Numbered from the stretch's first letter, positions 25,948 through 35,036 are shown. The stretch: DNA of 64,000 nucleotides from Mucilaginibacter jinjuensis (GCF_028596025.1 NZ_CP117167.1:2232001-2296000); one strand, 5' to 3'. The notes: generated by a model not told the origin, from the letters alone. Translations and numbers: made by a program.

Positions 25948-27084
25948 ATGAAACACCTGATTTTTTTATCGCTGCTGGGCGCATTCTTATTGCTGGCCGC
26001 GTGTAAGCGAAACTCCTCTAATACAAGTAAGGATTTAAAAGATACGCTTGCCAACCGCGTCAAGCCGCTCGTTACCCTTCCTCCAGAATATATTACCTGC
26101 GATGGTATGGCTAATGTACCGAATAGTAATGACGTCATTATGTCGGTACCTAATTTCAGCAATGACACCTTATTGAAAGAAGGAAAGATAAAAAAGGCTT
26201 CCCCTGCCTTTATGGCTATATTAACGCCAGATGATAAGATCAGACACTGGTACGATTTTAAACCTGGCGACCTCAACCCGGCAACCGGCAAAGTTGGCCC
26301 TATGGACTGCGCTTTTGGCCCCGATGGGAATCTTTATATTAACGATCGCCAATACTTCTTTAATAAAAAACACAATTCACGGATCATTCGCATCAACGTT
26401 AAAAACGGTCAACCGGTTAGCATGGAGGTGGTCGTGGAAAAATTACTGAGTTGCAATGGGATGTACTGGAAAGGTAATACTTTATTCGTTACGGAATCTG
26501 TGCTGCAACTGACGGATACCGGTACTGTTAGCGGCGTTTACGCTTACCGGTTGCAGGAACTTAACGGCAAAAAACCGGTACAGATGAAAGCTTACGCCAA
26601 CAACCAGGGTGATCCGCATCTGGTGGTCAAGTTCACCTCCAACAAACCGATGAAATCGGGAGCAGACGGCATTGTCTGCGACGACCAGGGGAACCTTTAT
26701 ACCACAGTGATCGAGGAAGGAGCTGTTTACAAAACTGTTCTCGATAGTAATAATAAGCCGGTTAAGACAACGCTTTTTGCTAAGAACAAAGCGATGGACG
26801 GCACCGACGGAATTATTTTTGATGCCAGGCGCCGCTGCTTTTACCAGGTTGATTTCACCGGGAACGCTATTCATCGCATTGATATGCAGGGCCAGGTAGT
26901 CACATTACAACGTAACGGTGATGAAGATGGCAAAAATGGATTGCTTGATCAGCCTGCGGAAGTTGTGTTGCGCGGTAACGAACTGATTATCGTTAATATG
27001 GACATGGCCTGGGCTACTCCCGGCCTTTCAGTTAACAAAACGGTAAACTTGCAGCATTATCTCTCAAAGATTGACCTTCCTTAA
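25948..27084 (+). CDS. Beta-propeller lipoprotein (SMP-30/gluconolactonase or NHL-like)
   Basis: The 378-residue protein has a lipoprotein signal with lipobox LAAC (Cys19), so it is probably anchored in a periplasm-facing or surface membrane. The body shows repeated beta-propeller blades: CAFGPDGNLYINDRQ, NGMYWKGNTLFVTES, GIVCDDQGNLYTTV and GIIFDARRRCFYQVD. Such blades occur in SMP-30/gluconolactonase and NHL proteins that hydrolyse lactones or bind ligands. The calcium-site residues cannot be assigned with confidence. It stands between the terminator at 25888 and an SDR with its own promoter, so it is a single transcription unit. Confidence 0.65.
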   Translation: MKHLIFLSLLGAFLLLAACKRNSSNTSKDLKDTLANRVKPLVTLPPEYITCDGMANVPNSNDVIMSVPNFSNDTLLKEGKIKKASPAFMAILTPDDKIRHWYDFKPGDLNPATGKVGPMDCAFGPDGNLYINDRQYFFNKKHNSRIIRINVKNGQPVSMEVVVEKLLSCNGMYWKGNTLFVTESVLQLTDTGTVSGVYAYRLQELNGKKPVQMKAYANNQGDPHLVVKFTSNKPMKSGADGIVCDDQGNLYTTVIEEGAVYKTVLDSNNKPVKTTLFAKNKAMDGTDGIIFDARRRCFYQVDFTGNAIHRIDMQGQVVTLQRNGDEDGKNGLLDQPAEVVLRGNELIIVNMDMAWATPGLSVNKTVNLQHYLSKIDLP

Positions 27085-27111
27085 AGCCTCCTCAAACGGG
27101 ATTGAAATACC

Positions 27112-27179
27112 GGATACGTATTTGGATACAATCAAACTCAATACGGATACTCCTGCCATTTAATTCCTGTTGAACTTTG
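27112..27179 (+). promoter_or_regulatory. Putative AraC-type half-sites and -7 element upstream of SDR 27202
   Basis: GGATAC occurs at 27112-27117, 27124-27129 and 27145-27150; the last two are exactly 21 bp apart, two helical turns. A -7-like GAACTTTG lies at 27172-27179, 21 bp after the proximal copy. The same layout (GGATAA pair 21 bp apart, 21-bp gap, GAACTTTG) is seen upstream of the SDR at 29881. Direct half-sites two turns apart are typical of AraC-family operators. Confidence 0.5.
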
Positions 27180-27201
27180 CAGGATCAAATTCAACATAGA
27201 A

Positions 27202-28002
27202 ATGAGCAAGACTATTTTTATTACCGGAGCGTCGTCCGGTTTGGGTAAGGCGACCGCGAAATTGTTTCATGATAAGGGTTGGAAGGTGATCGCTACCATG
27301 CGCAATCCGGAAAACGAAACCGAATTCGCGCAATTAGCCCATGTTACCGTATTGCCTTTGGATGTGACCAATACGGAGCAGATCAGCGAAATCACCGGAA
27401 AGGTCGTTCATGATTTTGAAGTAGATGTAGTATTCAACAACGCGGGTTATGGGTTATCGGGTCCATTGGAAGCTATTTCAGAAGATCAATTGCTACGGCA
27501 GATCAATACCAATCTTTTAGGGGTTATCCGCGTAACACAGGCGTTTATTCCCTATTTCCGTACCCGGCAAAAAGGGCTTTTTATAACCACCAGTTCCCTG
27601 GGCGGCCTGATCGGGTTCCCGTTCTCTTCGCTGTATCATGCCACCAAGTGGGGACTGGAAGGCTGGAGTGAAAGCATGGCCTATGAGCTTAAAAGCATTC
27701 AGGTAGGTATTAAACTGATCGAACCGGGTGCGATCCAAACCGATTTCATGGGGCGTTCTTATGACAAATCCTTCCATCCGGCTTACGATGAATTGTTTAA
27801 CCGGTTCTTCGCCAATGTGGACGGCGTGACCTTTACACCCGCTGAGAAGATCGCTGAAGTAGTTTTTGAGGCTGCAACTGACGGGAAAGACCAGTTGAGA
27901 TACCTCGCCGGGGATGATGCCAAAGCGATCTATCAGCAACGATTGCAATTGGGCGACGACGCATTTCACAATTTTATGGCACAAACATTTTTAGGACAAT
28001 AA
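27202..28002 (+). CDS. Classical SDR oxidoreductase
   Basis: The 266-residue protein has FITGASSGLGKA at the start, ATMRNPENE suggesting an NADP-type site, NNAGYGLSG (~residues 79-87), and the catalytic Tyr/Lys in YHATKWGLEG. It is a cytosolic reductase of the retinol-dehydrogenase-like SDR group and is closely related to the next gene, 8 bp downstream (shared start style, NNAGYG..., C-terminal RYLAGDDA / RYIVGDDA). The pair looks like a tandem duplication in one operon under an AraC-type promoter. Confidence 0.9.
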   Translation: MSKTIFITGASSGLGKATAKLFHDKGWKVIATMRNPENETEFAQLAHVTVLPLDVTNTEQISEITGKVVHDFEVDVVFNNAGYGLSGPLEAISEDQLLRQINTNLLGVIRVTQAFIPYFRTRQKGLFITTSSLGGLIGFPFSSLYHATKWGLEGWSESMAYELKSIQVGIKLIEPGAIQTDFMGRSYDKSFHPAYDELFNRFFANVDGVTFTPAEKIAEVVFEAATDGKDQLRYLAGDDAKAIYQQRLQLGDDAFHNFMAQTFLGQ

Positions 28003-28010
28003 CTTACATC

Positions 28011-28814
28011 ATGAAAAATACCATATTCATTACAGGAGCATCTTCAGGTTTTGGAAAAGAAACCGCATTGTTATTTCAGCGCAAGGGCTGGAATGTGGTG
28101 GCCACCATGCGCTCGCCAGAAAAGGAAACAGAATTAGCCGCTCTGCCAAAAACCATGATCCTTCCGCTGGATGTGACGGATCAGGCCAGTATAGCCCAGG
28201 CGGTAGGCAAGGCAATGGAAAGGTTCGGACAGATCGATGTTTTGCTGAATAATGCCGGTTACGGCCTGATCGGCGTATTCGAATCGGCCACTGCTGAACA
28301 GATAAAAAAACAATATGACGTCAACGTTTTTGGCTTGATGAGTGTCACCAAAGCCGTGCTGCCGGCCATGCGTTTACAAAAGCAGGGCGTTGTTATCAAT
28401 ATCTCCTCTTTCGGGGGAATCACTGCCGGACAGTTCTCCAGTCTGTATAACAGCTCTAAATTTGCAGTCGAAGGTTTTTCGGAAGCTTTATCTCATGAAC
28501 TGGCGCCCCTGGGCATTGCTGTAAAGATCATAGAGCCCGGCAGTGTAGCGACAAACTTCAGGGAGGGTATGAAAATGATCCGAAATGGAATTCCTGACTA
28601 CGATCCGGAATTAAGCCTGCTGATGAGTCGTTATGCGAAACGTACAGCGCATTTGGCGAAAGCATCCGCCTCAGACGTTGCGGAAACTATTTACCTGGCA
28701 GCGACGGATGATACCTCCCGGCTTCGCTATATTGTGGGCGATGACGCTGCCTTTTACATCGACCTGAAACAAAAAAACAGCGAAGCAGAATTTTTAAGGC
28801 TCATGAGGGAGTAG
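28011..28814 (+). CDS. Classical SDR oxidoreductase (tandem paralogue)
   Basis: The 267-residue enzyme has FITGASSGFGKE, NNAGYGLIG, serine in NISSFGG and catalytic Tyr/Lys in YNSSKFAVEG. It shares layout and the C-terminal RYIVGDDA segment with the SDR 8 bp upstream. Both are likely cytosolic NADP-dependent reductases. It is followed 41 bp later by an AraC gene with a GTG start, which could be co-transcribed. Confidence 0.9.
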   Translation: MKNTIFITGASSGFGKETALLFQRKGWNVVATMRSPEKETELAALPKTMILPLDVTDQASIAQAVGKAMERFGQIDVLLNNAGYGLIGVFESATAEQIKKQYDVNVFGLMSVTKAVLPAMRLQKQGVVINISSFGGITAGQFSSLYNSSKFAVEGFSEALSHELAPLGIAVKIIEPGSVATNFREGMKMIRNGIPDYDPELSLLMSRYAKRTAHLAKASASDVAETIYLAATDDTSRLRYIVGDDAAFYIDLKQKNSEAEFLRLMRE

Positions 28815-28855
28815 GTCAGATTTTAATCCATAATTTTAAATCAGATGAGTTAGCC

Positions 28856-29776
28856 GTGAAAAAAGCAGTCACACCACCATATCGTTTTACTTCCATCATC
28901 GAATTGCATCGTACGCTGGAGCTGCCTAAACCCCTGCACCCGCTGGTTAGTGTTTTTGATAACACCCAGGTCGCAGTCAATAAAAAACAGCTGCCAACCG
29001 ATTTCCTGTTTGATTTTTACAGCATATCTTTTAAAAAGAGAACAAAAGGACGCACCGGTTACGGGCAAAGCTATTATGATTTTGACGACGGGACGATGAC
29101 TTTCGTCGCCCCGTCTCAGGTGGTCGCCACTTCCCGCGATACCGAATACTTTGGTATATCCCTGCTGTTCCACCCTGATTTCTTAAGAAATTACCCATTA
29201 GGTAAGCATATCAAACGTTTTGGCTTTTTCGCTTACGACAGCAACGAAGCCCTGCATCTGTCGGAAAAGGAAAAAGCCATTATACTCGGCCTGTTTGAAA
29301 ATATCAAAATAGAACTGGAAAATACCATCGATGATTTTAGCCAGGATATTGTGATCTCCCACCTGGAAACGCTGTTGAATTACAGCAACCGGTTTTACAA
29401 ACGGCAGTTTATTACGCGACGGACGGCAAACCATGACCTGTTAACGCAACTGGAAACGATCCTGGATGATTATTTTATCAACGAGCGGGGCTTAACTTCT
29501 GGCCTGCCGACCGTTGAGTTCCTGGCCTCCAAAATAAATTTGTCGCCGCGTTACCTGAGCGATCTGTTACGCAGTATCACCGGCCAGAGCGCCCAGCAGC
29601 ATATTCATGAAAAACTGATCGAAAAAGCTAAAGAATATTTGTCTGCAACGAACCTGACCGTAGCGGAAATAGCCTTTAAGCTGGGATTCGAATATCCGCA
29701 ATCCTTTAACAAGCTTTTTAAGAATAAGACCAGCCTGACCCCCGTCGCGTTCAAAGAGAAACCTTCAATGAATTAA
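28856..29776 (+). CDS. AraC-family transcriptional regulator (PKP.HPL subgroup, second copy)
   Basis: The start is GTG at 28856; the nearest upstream ATG runs into a stop. The 306-residue product has LELPKPLHPLVSVFDN near the N-terminus, as in the regulators at 15871 and 31879. HTH motifs are VEFLASKINLSPRYLSDLL and VAEIAFKLGFEYPQSFNKLF. It lies between two SDRs and an SDR/OYE operon whose promoter holds paired GGATAA half-sites, and is the best candidate to bind them, although this is inference. Confidence 0.88.
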   Translation: MKKAVTPPYRFTSIIELHRTLELPKPLHPLVSVFDNTQVAVNKKQLPTDFLFDFYSISFKKRTKGRTGYGQSYYDFDDGTMTFVAPSQVVATSRDTEYFGISLLFHPDFLRNYPLGKHIKRFGFFAYDSNEALHLSEKEKAIILGLFENIKIELENTIDDFSQDIVISHLETLLNYSNRFYKRQFITRRTANHDLLTQLETILDDYFINERGLTSGLPTVEFLASKINLSPRYLSDLLRSITGQSAQQHIHEKLIEKAKEYLSATNLTVAEIAFKLGFEYPQSFNKLFKNKTSLTPVAFKEKPSMN

Positions 29777-29800
29777 AATGAGCTTCAAAGCTTTCCGGAT

Positions 29801-29859
29801 TTTGGATAAGCCTTTCAGAGGTTTGGATAAGAAAGCCATCCCGTACCTGCAGAACTTTG
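29801..29859 (+). promoter_or_regulatory. Putative AraC operator (TTTGGATAAG x2, 21 bp apart) and -7 element
   Basis: TTTGGATAAG occurs at 29801-29810 and 29822-29831, exactly 21 bp apart. GAACTTTG, a -7-like element, is at 29852-29859 with the same 21-bp gap from GGATAA as upstream of the SDR at 27202. The two promoters thus share half-site sequence, spacing and distance to -7. The distal half-site is next to the 3' end of the AraC gene. Confidence 0.55.
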
Positions 29860-29880
29860 TGTCATCCAAAAATTAAAGTT

Positions 29881-30729
29881 ATGAACGATCAGCAAGTATG
29901 GTTCGTTACCGGCGCATCGCAAGGTATCGGGCTTGTTTTAGTAAAAAGGTTATTAGCCGAAGGTTACAAGGTCGCGGCCACGACCCGCAAGATAAATGAA
30001 CTAAAGGAAAATGTCGGCGACCTGCCCGGGTTTTTGCCGCTCGAAGTGGATCTGGCCAGCGAGCAGTCCGTTACCGAAGCGATCTCAAGAACTGTTGAAA
30101 AATTCGGGCGCTTGGATGCGGTGGTCAATAATGCCGGTTTCGGCATGCTGGGCGCGCTGGAGGAATTATCTCTTAAGGAGATCAAAACCGAATTTGAGGT
30201 TAATGTATTTGCGACCATTAATGTCATCCGCCAGGCTTTGCCGCAGCTGCGTCGCCAAGGTTCGGGGCATATTATGAACGTAACTTCCATTGCCGGCTGG
30301 AAAGGCGATAGCGGTGCATCGGTTTACAACAGTTCGAAGTATGCGATCGAAGGTTTAAGCGATGCATTAGCAGGAGAATTATTACCCTTGGGTATAAAGG
30401 TTACAGCGATTGCTCCAGGACCATTTCGTACCAATTTCCTTGGAAAAGGTTCTGTCCATTATGCTGACCCAGCAATAGCTGACTATGAACACATCCACCA
30501 GCATAAACAATGGCTGGATGAAAATCAGCATGGCAAACAACTTGGCGATCCGAAGAAGGCGCCGGATATATTTATCAAAGTCTTCAATACTGACCAGCCA
30601 CCAGTACACGTTTTGATGGGCAGTGACGCGGTGAGAATTGTCAACAGCCAGCTGCAACGGTTACAGGACGAAATCTCGGCCTGGGAGGCCATAAGTGTAT
30701 CTACAGACTTTAAAGAAAACCGGTCATGA
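29881..30729 (+). CDS. Classical SDR oxidoreductase
   Basis: Start set at ATG 29881 (MNDQQVWFVTG), which follows the -7 element; the longer frame starts upstream of it. The product of about 282 residues has VTGASQGIGLV, NNAGFGMLG, and catalytic YNSSKYAIEG. It is a typical SDR of the YusZ/retinol-dehydrogenase-like type. Its stop overlaps the start of the OYE gene by 4 bp (ATGA), indicating translational coupling, so the two enzymes probably act on related enone/ketone compounds. Confidence 0.9.
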   Translation: MNDQQVWFVTGASQGIGLVLVKRLLAEGYKVAATTRKINELKENVGDLPGFLPLEVDLASEQSVTEAISRTVEKFGRLDAVVNNAGFGMLGALEELSLKEIKTEFEVNVFATINVIRQALPQLRRQGSGHIMNVTSIAGWKGDSGASVYNSSKYAIEGLSDALAGELLPLGIKVTAIAPGPFRTNFLGKGSVHYADPAIADYEHIHQHKQWLDENQHGKQLGDPKKAPDIFIKVFNTDQPPVHVLMGSDAVRIVNSQLQRLQDEISAWEAISVSTDFKENRS

Positions 30730-31892
30730 AAGAGCTATTCACACCTTTCGAACTGTCAGGGCTTGAGCTTCCTAACCGGATCGTGATGCCGCCGATGACC
30801 CGCGTTCGTGCCCCACAGGATATTGCCACCGAACAGATGGCGCTTTATTATACGCAGCGTGCTACGGCCGGGCTCATCATTGCCGAAGGGTCGCCCATCT
30901 CCAATGAAGGACAGGGCTACCTTTTTAATCCCGGCATATACACACCTGAGCAAGTCGCCGGCTGGCGTTTAGTGACCGACTCCGTTAAAAGCGTCGGCGG
31001 CAGGATCTTTTTGCAGCTATGGCATGTCGGACGCATATCCCATACGTCCATTCAGGAAAACGGGCGTCAGCCCGTAAGTTCCACGAACCGTGTAGCCAGG
31101 TCTTCGAACGCTTTCGGCTGGGATGACAATGGCCAGCCTGGCTTCGTTCAGTCATCCGTTCCGCGCGCATTGGCAACCGCGGAGATCAAAAGGATCACCG
31201 GCGATTTTGTACAAGCTGCAAAAAATGCGATGGAAGCGGGTTTTGACGGCATTGAATTGCACGCTGCCAACGGTTATCTCTTCGACCAGTTCCTTAATCC
31301 AATGATCAATGACCGGACAGACCAGTATTCAGCTATAACGCTGGAGAACCGCCTGCGTTTTTTACTGGAAACGGTGGATGCGGTGTCGGCTGCCATCGGG
31401 CCGGAACGGGTAGGCGTCCGCCTTTCACCTTATGGAACATTAAATGATTGTCCGCATTTTGATGATATTGAGGACACATACTTAGCGGCAGGAAAGGCCT
31501 TAGGTGACCGGAGGACCGCCTATATCCATGTCATGGATCAATCCGGTTTTTTCACCATGCCTGATGGCGCAGAACCTACGAGTGAGGCGATCAGGCGATT
31601 GCTCATCCAATGGCGAAAAGATTCACCAGCCTTAGCGCTGATCTTTGACGGTAGCCTGACGACCAGCAAGGCTGTTGAAATGATCCGCGACGGCGTGATC
31701 GATCTGGCGGGTTTCGGTCAGCCTTTTATTGCCAACCCCGACCTGGTCAGGCGCATTCGCGAAGATCAGCCGCTTAATGTAGCCAACAGGAAAACTTATT
31801 ATACCGGCGGTGCGTCCGGATATATTGACTACCCGCCGGTCAGTCTTACATCCGCGCAAAAAGCCTTAACTTTATCATATGAAAGCGCATAA
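30726..31892 (+). CDS. Old Yellow Enzyme family alkene reductase (NemA-like)
   Basis: The 388-residue FMN-dependent enzyme shows the OYE signatures: LPNRIVMPPMTRVRA at the start, FLQLWHVGRISH (~residues 97-108), and LHAANGYLFDQFL (~177-189), where His and Asn bind the substrate carbonyl and the following Tyr donates the proton. C-terminal GFGQPFIANPDLVRRI contacts FMN. It reduces activated C=C bonds such as enones or nitro compounds, with NAD(P)H. It is coupled to the SDR upstream and overlaps the AraC gene downstream by 14 bp, making a three-gene operon. Confidence 0.93.
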   Translation: MKELFTPFELSGLELPNRIVMPPMTRVRAPQDIATEQMALYYTQRATAGLIIAEGSPISNEGQGYLFNPGIYTPEQVAGWRLVTDSVKSVGGRIFLQLWHVGRISHTSIQENGRQPVSSTNRVARSSNAFGWDDNGQPGFVQSSVPRALATAEIKRITGDFVQAAKNAMEAGFDGIELHAANGYLFDQFLNPMINDRTDQYSAITLENRLRFLLETVDAVSAAIGPERVGVRLSPYGTLNDCPHFDDIEDTYLAAGKALGDRRTAYIHVMDQSGFFTMPDGAEPTSEAIRRLLIQWRKDSPALALIFDGSLTTSKAVEMIRDGVIDLAGFGQPFIANPDLVRRIREDQPLNVANRKTYYTGGASGYIDYPPVSLTSAQKALTLSYESA

Positions 31893-32793
31893 GGCACCCT
31901 ATCTCATCAAGTCTATCGCCGAAGAACATCATTTCTGGAGTTTGCCCAAACCCCGGCATCCCCTGGTGAGCGTTTACCGGTTCGAAGACACGGTCATCAA
32001 AGAAAGTCTGCCCGAGCTTTTTATGTTCGACTTTTATTGTATTTCCATTAAGAAAAACTTTAAGGGAAAATGCGTTTATGGCCAGCATTATTATGACTTC
32101 GGGTCGGGCGTAATGACCTTTTTGTCGCCCAAGCAGATCATGTCCCATCCCAGGGGCGACGATGCCGCTAAAGAAGGCATTTGCCTGGTCTTTCACGCCG
32201 GCTATTTGCTGGGCTACCCGCTTGCTAAAACTATCGGTAATTATGGTTTCTTTTCCTATGAATTAAGTGAGGCACTGCATTTATCGGAACAGGAAGAGGC
32301 TACCATAGAAGGGATCATGGATAAGATAGCTCTTGAATACCAATCTAATATCGACCATTACAGCCAGGACGTGATCGTCGCGCAGATCGAATTACTGTTG
32401 CAGTATTGCAACCGTTTCTATAACCGGCAATTTATTACCCGGAAACCACAGAATAGCGAGATCCTGACCCGCCTAGAAAAATTGCTGAATAATTATTTTA
32501 ACGACCCGGAACGCCTGAGTTCCGGGTTACCAACAGTCCAGTACATTGCGGACGAACTGCATCTTTCGCCAAACTACCTGAGCGATATGCTGCGCAGCTT
32601 TACGGGACAAACCACGCAGCAGCATATTCATGCCAAACTGATCGACAAAGCCAAAGAATTGTTATCGACGACATCCTTATCTGTAAGTGAGGTCGCTTTT
32701 CACTTAGGGTTTGATTACCCGCAGTCGTTCAATAAACTATTTAAAAATAAAACGAATTACTCACCCACAGAATTTCGTCAGTCATTTAACTGA
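31879..32793 (+). CDS. AraC-family transcriptional regulator (PKP.HPL subgroup, third copy)
   Basis: The 304-residue regulator starts inside the 3' end of the OYE gene (14-bp overlap). It contains WSLPKPRHPLVSVYRFE near the N-terminus and C-terminal HTH motifs VQYIADELHLSPNYLSDML and VSEVAFHLGFDYPQSFNKLF. It is very similar in layout to the regulators at 15871 and 28856. As the last gene of the SDR-OYE operon it probably regulates that operon or itself. Confidence 0.9.
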   Translation: MKAHKAPYLIKSIAEEHHFWSLPKPRHPLVSVYRFEDTVIKESLPELFMFDFYCISIKKNFKGKCVYGQHYYDFGSGVMTFLSPKQIMSHPRGDDAAKEGICLVFHAGYLLGYPLAKTIGNYGFFSYELSEALHLSEQEEATIEGIMDKIALEYQSNIDHYSQDVIVAQIELLLQYCNRFYNRQFITRKPQNSEILTRLEKLLNNYFNDPERLSSGLPTVQYIADELHLSPNYLSDMLRSFTGQTTQQHIHAKLIDKAKELLSTTSLSVSEVAFHLGFDYPQSFNKLFKNKTNYSPTEFRQSFN

Positions 32794-32841
32794 GGATCAC
32801 TGCTAATTAACAAGTTCGAGTGGTATTTAAAGTTATAACTT

Positions 32842-33600
32842 TTATAACAAACCTCCGGATACCGCGATTAACTCTCCTGTGATCCAGGAACTGCTCTCTG
32901 AAGCCAGGAAAACGGCCACCTTTCCGATATCTGACGGAAGTCCGCCACGGCCGAGCGGCGTAGCTGCCACTAATTGTTTGGCCCAGAGCTCTGCTGCTTC
33001 TCCCATTGCACGCGCGCCCTCGGTATCTACGTACCCGGGTAGGATTGCATTCACCCTGATGCCTTTGCTTCCAACTTCTTGAGCGGTTACTTTTGTGATT
33101 TCATTCAATGCAGCTTTGGTTGCAGCGTACAGCGATGCGCCTTGCACGGTTTTGCGCGCGGCCAGGGAACTGATATTGATAATACTTCCACCGCTTTGCT
33201 CCATATATTTTACGGCTTCCTGAGTGGTCAGCAAAGGTCCTAAGACATTAATGTCAAACATTTTTCGATACCCGTCTTCGGTAACATCGGCTATAAGGGG
33301 ATAATCATAGACCCCGGCATTATTAACCAGGATATCAATACGGCCAAATGCGGCAATACCGGCCCGGAACATTTCGCTGACCTGGTCTTTTTTTGATATA
33401 TCCGCTTTTACGGTCAGGCATTTGACGTCAAGCCCTCTTACCTGTTCAGCCACTTTATCAGCGTCTTTTGGACTTGTGGCATAATTGATCACCACATTTG
33501 CGCCCGCCCGGGCCAGTTCCAGTGCGATCCCGGCACCAATGCCTTTAGAGGCGCCGGTTACGAGCGCTACCTTATCTTTTAAAGTCCGATCTGTGTTCAT
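32842..33600 (-). CDS. Classical SDR oxidoreductase (FabG-like), HxlR-linked
   Basis: Start set at 33600 (MNTDRTLKDKVALVTG), which follows a -7-like element; the longer upstream frame is not needed. The product of about 252 residues has VTGASKGIGAG, NNAGV, INISSLAARK and catalytic YAATKAALNE, ending with the FabG-like WITGELIAVSGG. It is a cytosolic ketoreductase-type SDR. The gene is divergent from an HxlR regulator, with a 22-bp perfect palindrome between them, a typical arrangement for HxlR-controlled stress or quinone/aldehyde response genes. Confidence 0.9.
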   Translation of the reverse strand: MNTDRTLKDKVALVTGASKGIGAGIALELARAGANVVINYATSPKDADKVAEQVRGLDVKCLTVKADISKKDQVSEMFRAGIAAFGRIDILVNNAGVYDYPLIADVTEDGYRKMFDINVLGPLLTTQEAVKYMEQSGGSIINISSLAARKTVQGASLYAATKAALNEITKVTAQEVGSKGIRVNAILPGYVDTEGARAMGEAAELWAKQLVAATPLGRGGLPSDIGKVAVFLASESSSWITGELIAVSGGLL

Positions 33601-33614
33601 AGGTTTTTTTTTGG

Positions 33615-33622
33615 CAAAGCTA
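33615..33622 (-). promoter_or_regulatory. Candidate -7 promoter element for SDR 32842 (TAGCTTTG on minus strand)
   Basis: On the minus strand TAGCTTTG matches TAnnTTTG and lies 14 bp before the ATG at 33600. Together with the +strand element at 33707 it defines a divergent promoter region around the palindrome. Confidence 0.45.
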
Positions 33623-33649
33623 AATGAGGTACCGGTGCCTGACAATCCC

Positions 33650-33684
33650 GGAATAATTATTCATAGGGAATAATTATTCCCTAT
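33650..33684. promoter_or_regulatory. Likely HxlR operator: 22-bp perfect palindrome plus a half-copy
   Basis: Positions 33663-33684 form a perfect 22-bp palindrome centred on AATAATTATT, with flanks AGGG/CCCT. The core GGAATAATTATTC is repeated directly just upstream at 33650-33662. The sites lie between the divergent -7 elements of the SDR (33622) and the HxlR gene (33707). HxlR proteins are dimeric winged-helix regulators that bind such palindromes and often control a divergent reductase gene, so this is the probable operator. Confidence 0.65.
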
Positions 33685-33706
33685 AGGAGCAGGCCGAAAA
33701 GATCGG

Positions 33707-33714
33707 TAATTTTG
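33707..33714 (+). promoter_or_regulatory. Candidate -7 promoter element for the HxlR gene (TAATTTTG)
   Basis: TAATTTTG fits TAnnTTTG and is 17 bp before the ATG at 33732. It is downstream of the palindrome, so a bound regulator would cover the -33 region. Confidence 0.5.
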
Positions 33715-33731
33715 CATTTAATCGGGATGAT

Positions 33732-34076
33732 ATGTATGAAAGGAAGATTCCGCTGACATTGGGATGCGGATTTGAACTGGTCCGGCAAGTGGTGAATGGT
33801 AAATGGAAGTTTATGCTGCTGTATTGTCTGCATGAGGGCATTACACGCCCAAGCGCGATGGAGCGGGCTTTGCCCGGTATCAGCCGGAGAGTGATCAATA
33901 TTCAGTTGAATCAACTGATCGGCCACGGTTTGGTTAGCAAACAAGATTACGAAGAGAAGCCGCCACGGGTGGAATATTTTCTTACAGATCTGGGAAAAAG
34001 CCTCATTCCGTTTATTATTGACCTGGGCACCTGGGGCGAGGAGCATAAAGGAACCTTACAATTAAATATTGTTTGA
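33732..34076 (+). CDS. HxlR-family transcriptional regulator
   Basis: The 114-residue protein is the usual length for HxlR/YodB/MarR-like regulators. It includes the diagnostic segment NGKWKFMLLYCLHEG (~residues 23-37), FNEL-like MERALPGISRRVINIQLNQL and the wing EEKPPRVEYFLTDLGKSL. One cysteine (Cys14) near the N-terminus is in the position used for thiol sensing of quinones or aldehydes in YodB-type members. It is divergent from an SDR with a palindromic operator in between. Confidence 0.9.
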   Translation: MYERKIPLTLGCGFELVRQVVNGKWKFMLLYCLHEGITRPSAMERALPGISRRVINIQLNQLIGHGLVSKQDYEEKPPRVEYFLTDLGKSLIPFIIDLGTWGEEHKGTLQLNIV

Positions 34077-34106
34077 ATTCCATTACAGCCGCCATTACTT
34101 ATAGCT

Positions 34107-35036
34107 ATGGAACACCAAAAAACATTTCGGATAAAAAACTTGCCGGAGGCTTATTTCACCGGCGAGCATAAGCAGATGCTGCTTGAAAATGAACGACTTA
34201 AGGGCATTTCGGTGATCCGTACAGACGATCATTTCCGGAGTTGTAAAAATGCCGTAGAGCCTCATGTTTTAGAAAACTACCTGGTATGCCTTATCCGTAA
34301 AGGAGCTGGAATCTACAACTTCGGCGCTGAAGTATTTCAGTTAAAAGAAAATACACTTTGCCTGATCCCACCGCTGACGCTAACGTCATGGCATTCCCAA
34401 ACTGCCTATCAAGAGGGTTTTTGCTGTACTTTCTCCGAGGACTTTTTTACCACGGGTCAGGAGAATAAAAGCTGGCTTAGCCAGACAGGCTTAGCTGGCA
34501 ACTTGATCATTTCCCTGACTGCAGAGCAAATGGCTTATTTTTCCGGACTGATGGAAGAAATGTTTGCAGAAATGCAGACGCCATCCGGCGTTGACGTTGA
34601 ATTGATGAGGGTTCAGCTGCACTTATTGGTTCGGAAGGCGGCGGCACTTTATCCGGACACGTCTAAACATATTCTGCCCAAAAGTAGGGCGGCTGTTGTC
34701 CTGGCTAGCGATTTCGTCAAGCATTGCAGGGGAGATTTTGAACAACTATTGAACGGGGAAATACAGCGTTTACCTTCGCTGAACACTTATGCCGAGAGGC
34801 TGAATGTAACCCCTAATCATCTGAATGACATGGTCAAGCTCATCATGGGTAAATCTGTCGGGCAGTTTCTTCACCAGGAGCTGGCTGGGCACGCGACTAA
34901 CCTGCTGCAACAGACCCAATGGCGGGTGGGGGAGATCGCGGACCGGTTAGGATTTAACGACCTGTCCTATTTTACGCGCTTTTATAAAAAACAACTGCAA
35001 ACGACGCCCTCCAAGGTCCGGGGACAAAATCCGTAG
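34107..35036 (+). CDS. AraC-family transcriptional regulator
   Basis: The 309-residue protein has an N-terminal sensing domain (FQLKENTLCLIPP) and C-terminal HTH motifs (LNTYAERLNVTPNHLNDMV and VGEIADRLGFNDLSYFTRFY). It lies 30 bp after the HxlR gene and directly upstream of an amidohydrolase gene whose upstream region holds CCGTAG direct half-sites 21 bp apart. It is the obvious candidate to control the amidohydrolase. Confidence 0.88.
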   Translation: MEHQKTFRIKNLPEAYFTGEHKQMLLENERLKGISVIRTDDHFRSCKNAVEPHVLENYLVCLIRKGAGIYNFGAEVFQLKENTLCLIPPLTLTSWHSQTAYQEGFCCTFSEDFFTTGQENKSWLSQTGLAGNLIISLTAEQMAYFSGLMEEMFAEMQTPSGVDVELMRVQLHLLVRKAAALYPDTSKHILPKSRAAVVLASDFVKHCRGDFEQLLNGEIQRLPSLNTYAERLNVTPNHLNDMVKLIMGKSVGQFLHQELAGHATNLLQQTQWRVGEIADRLGFNDLSYFTRFYKKQLQTTPSKVRGQNP

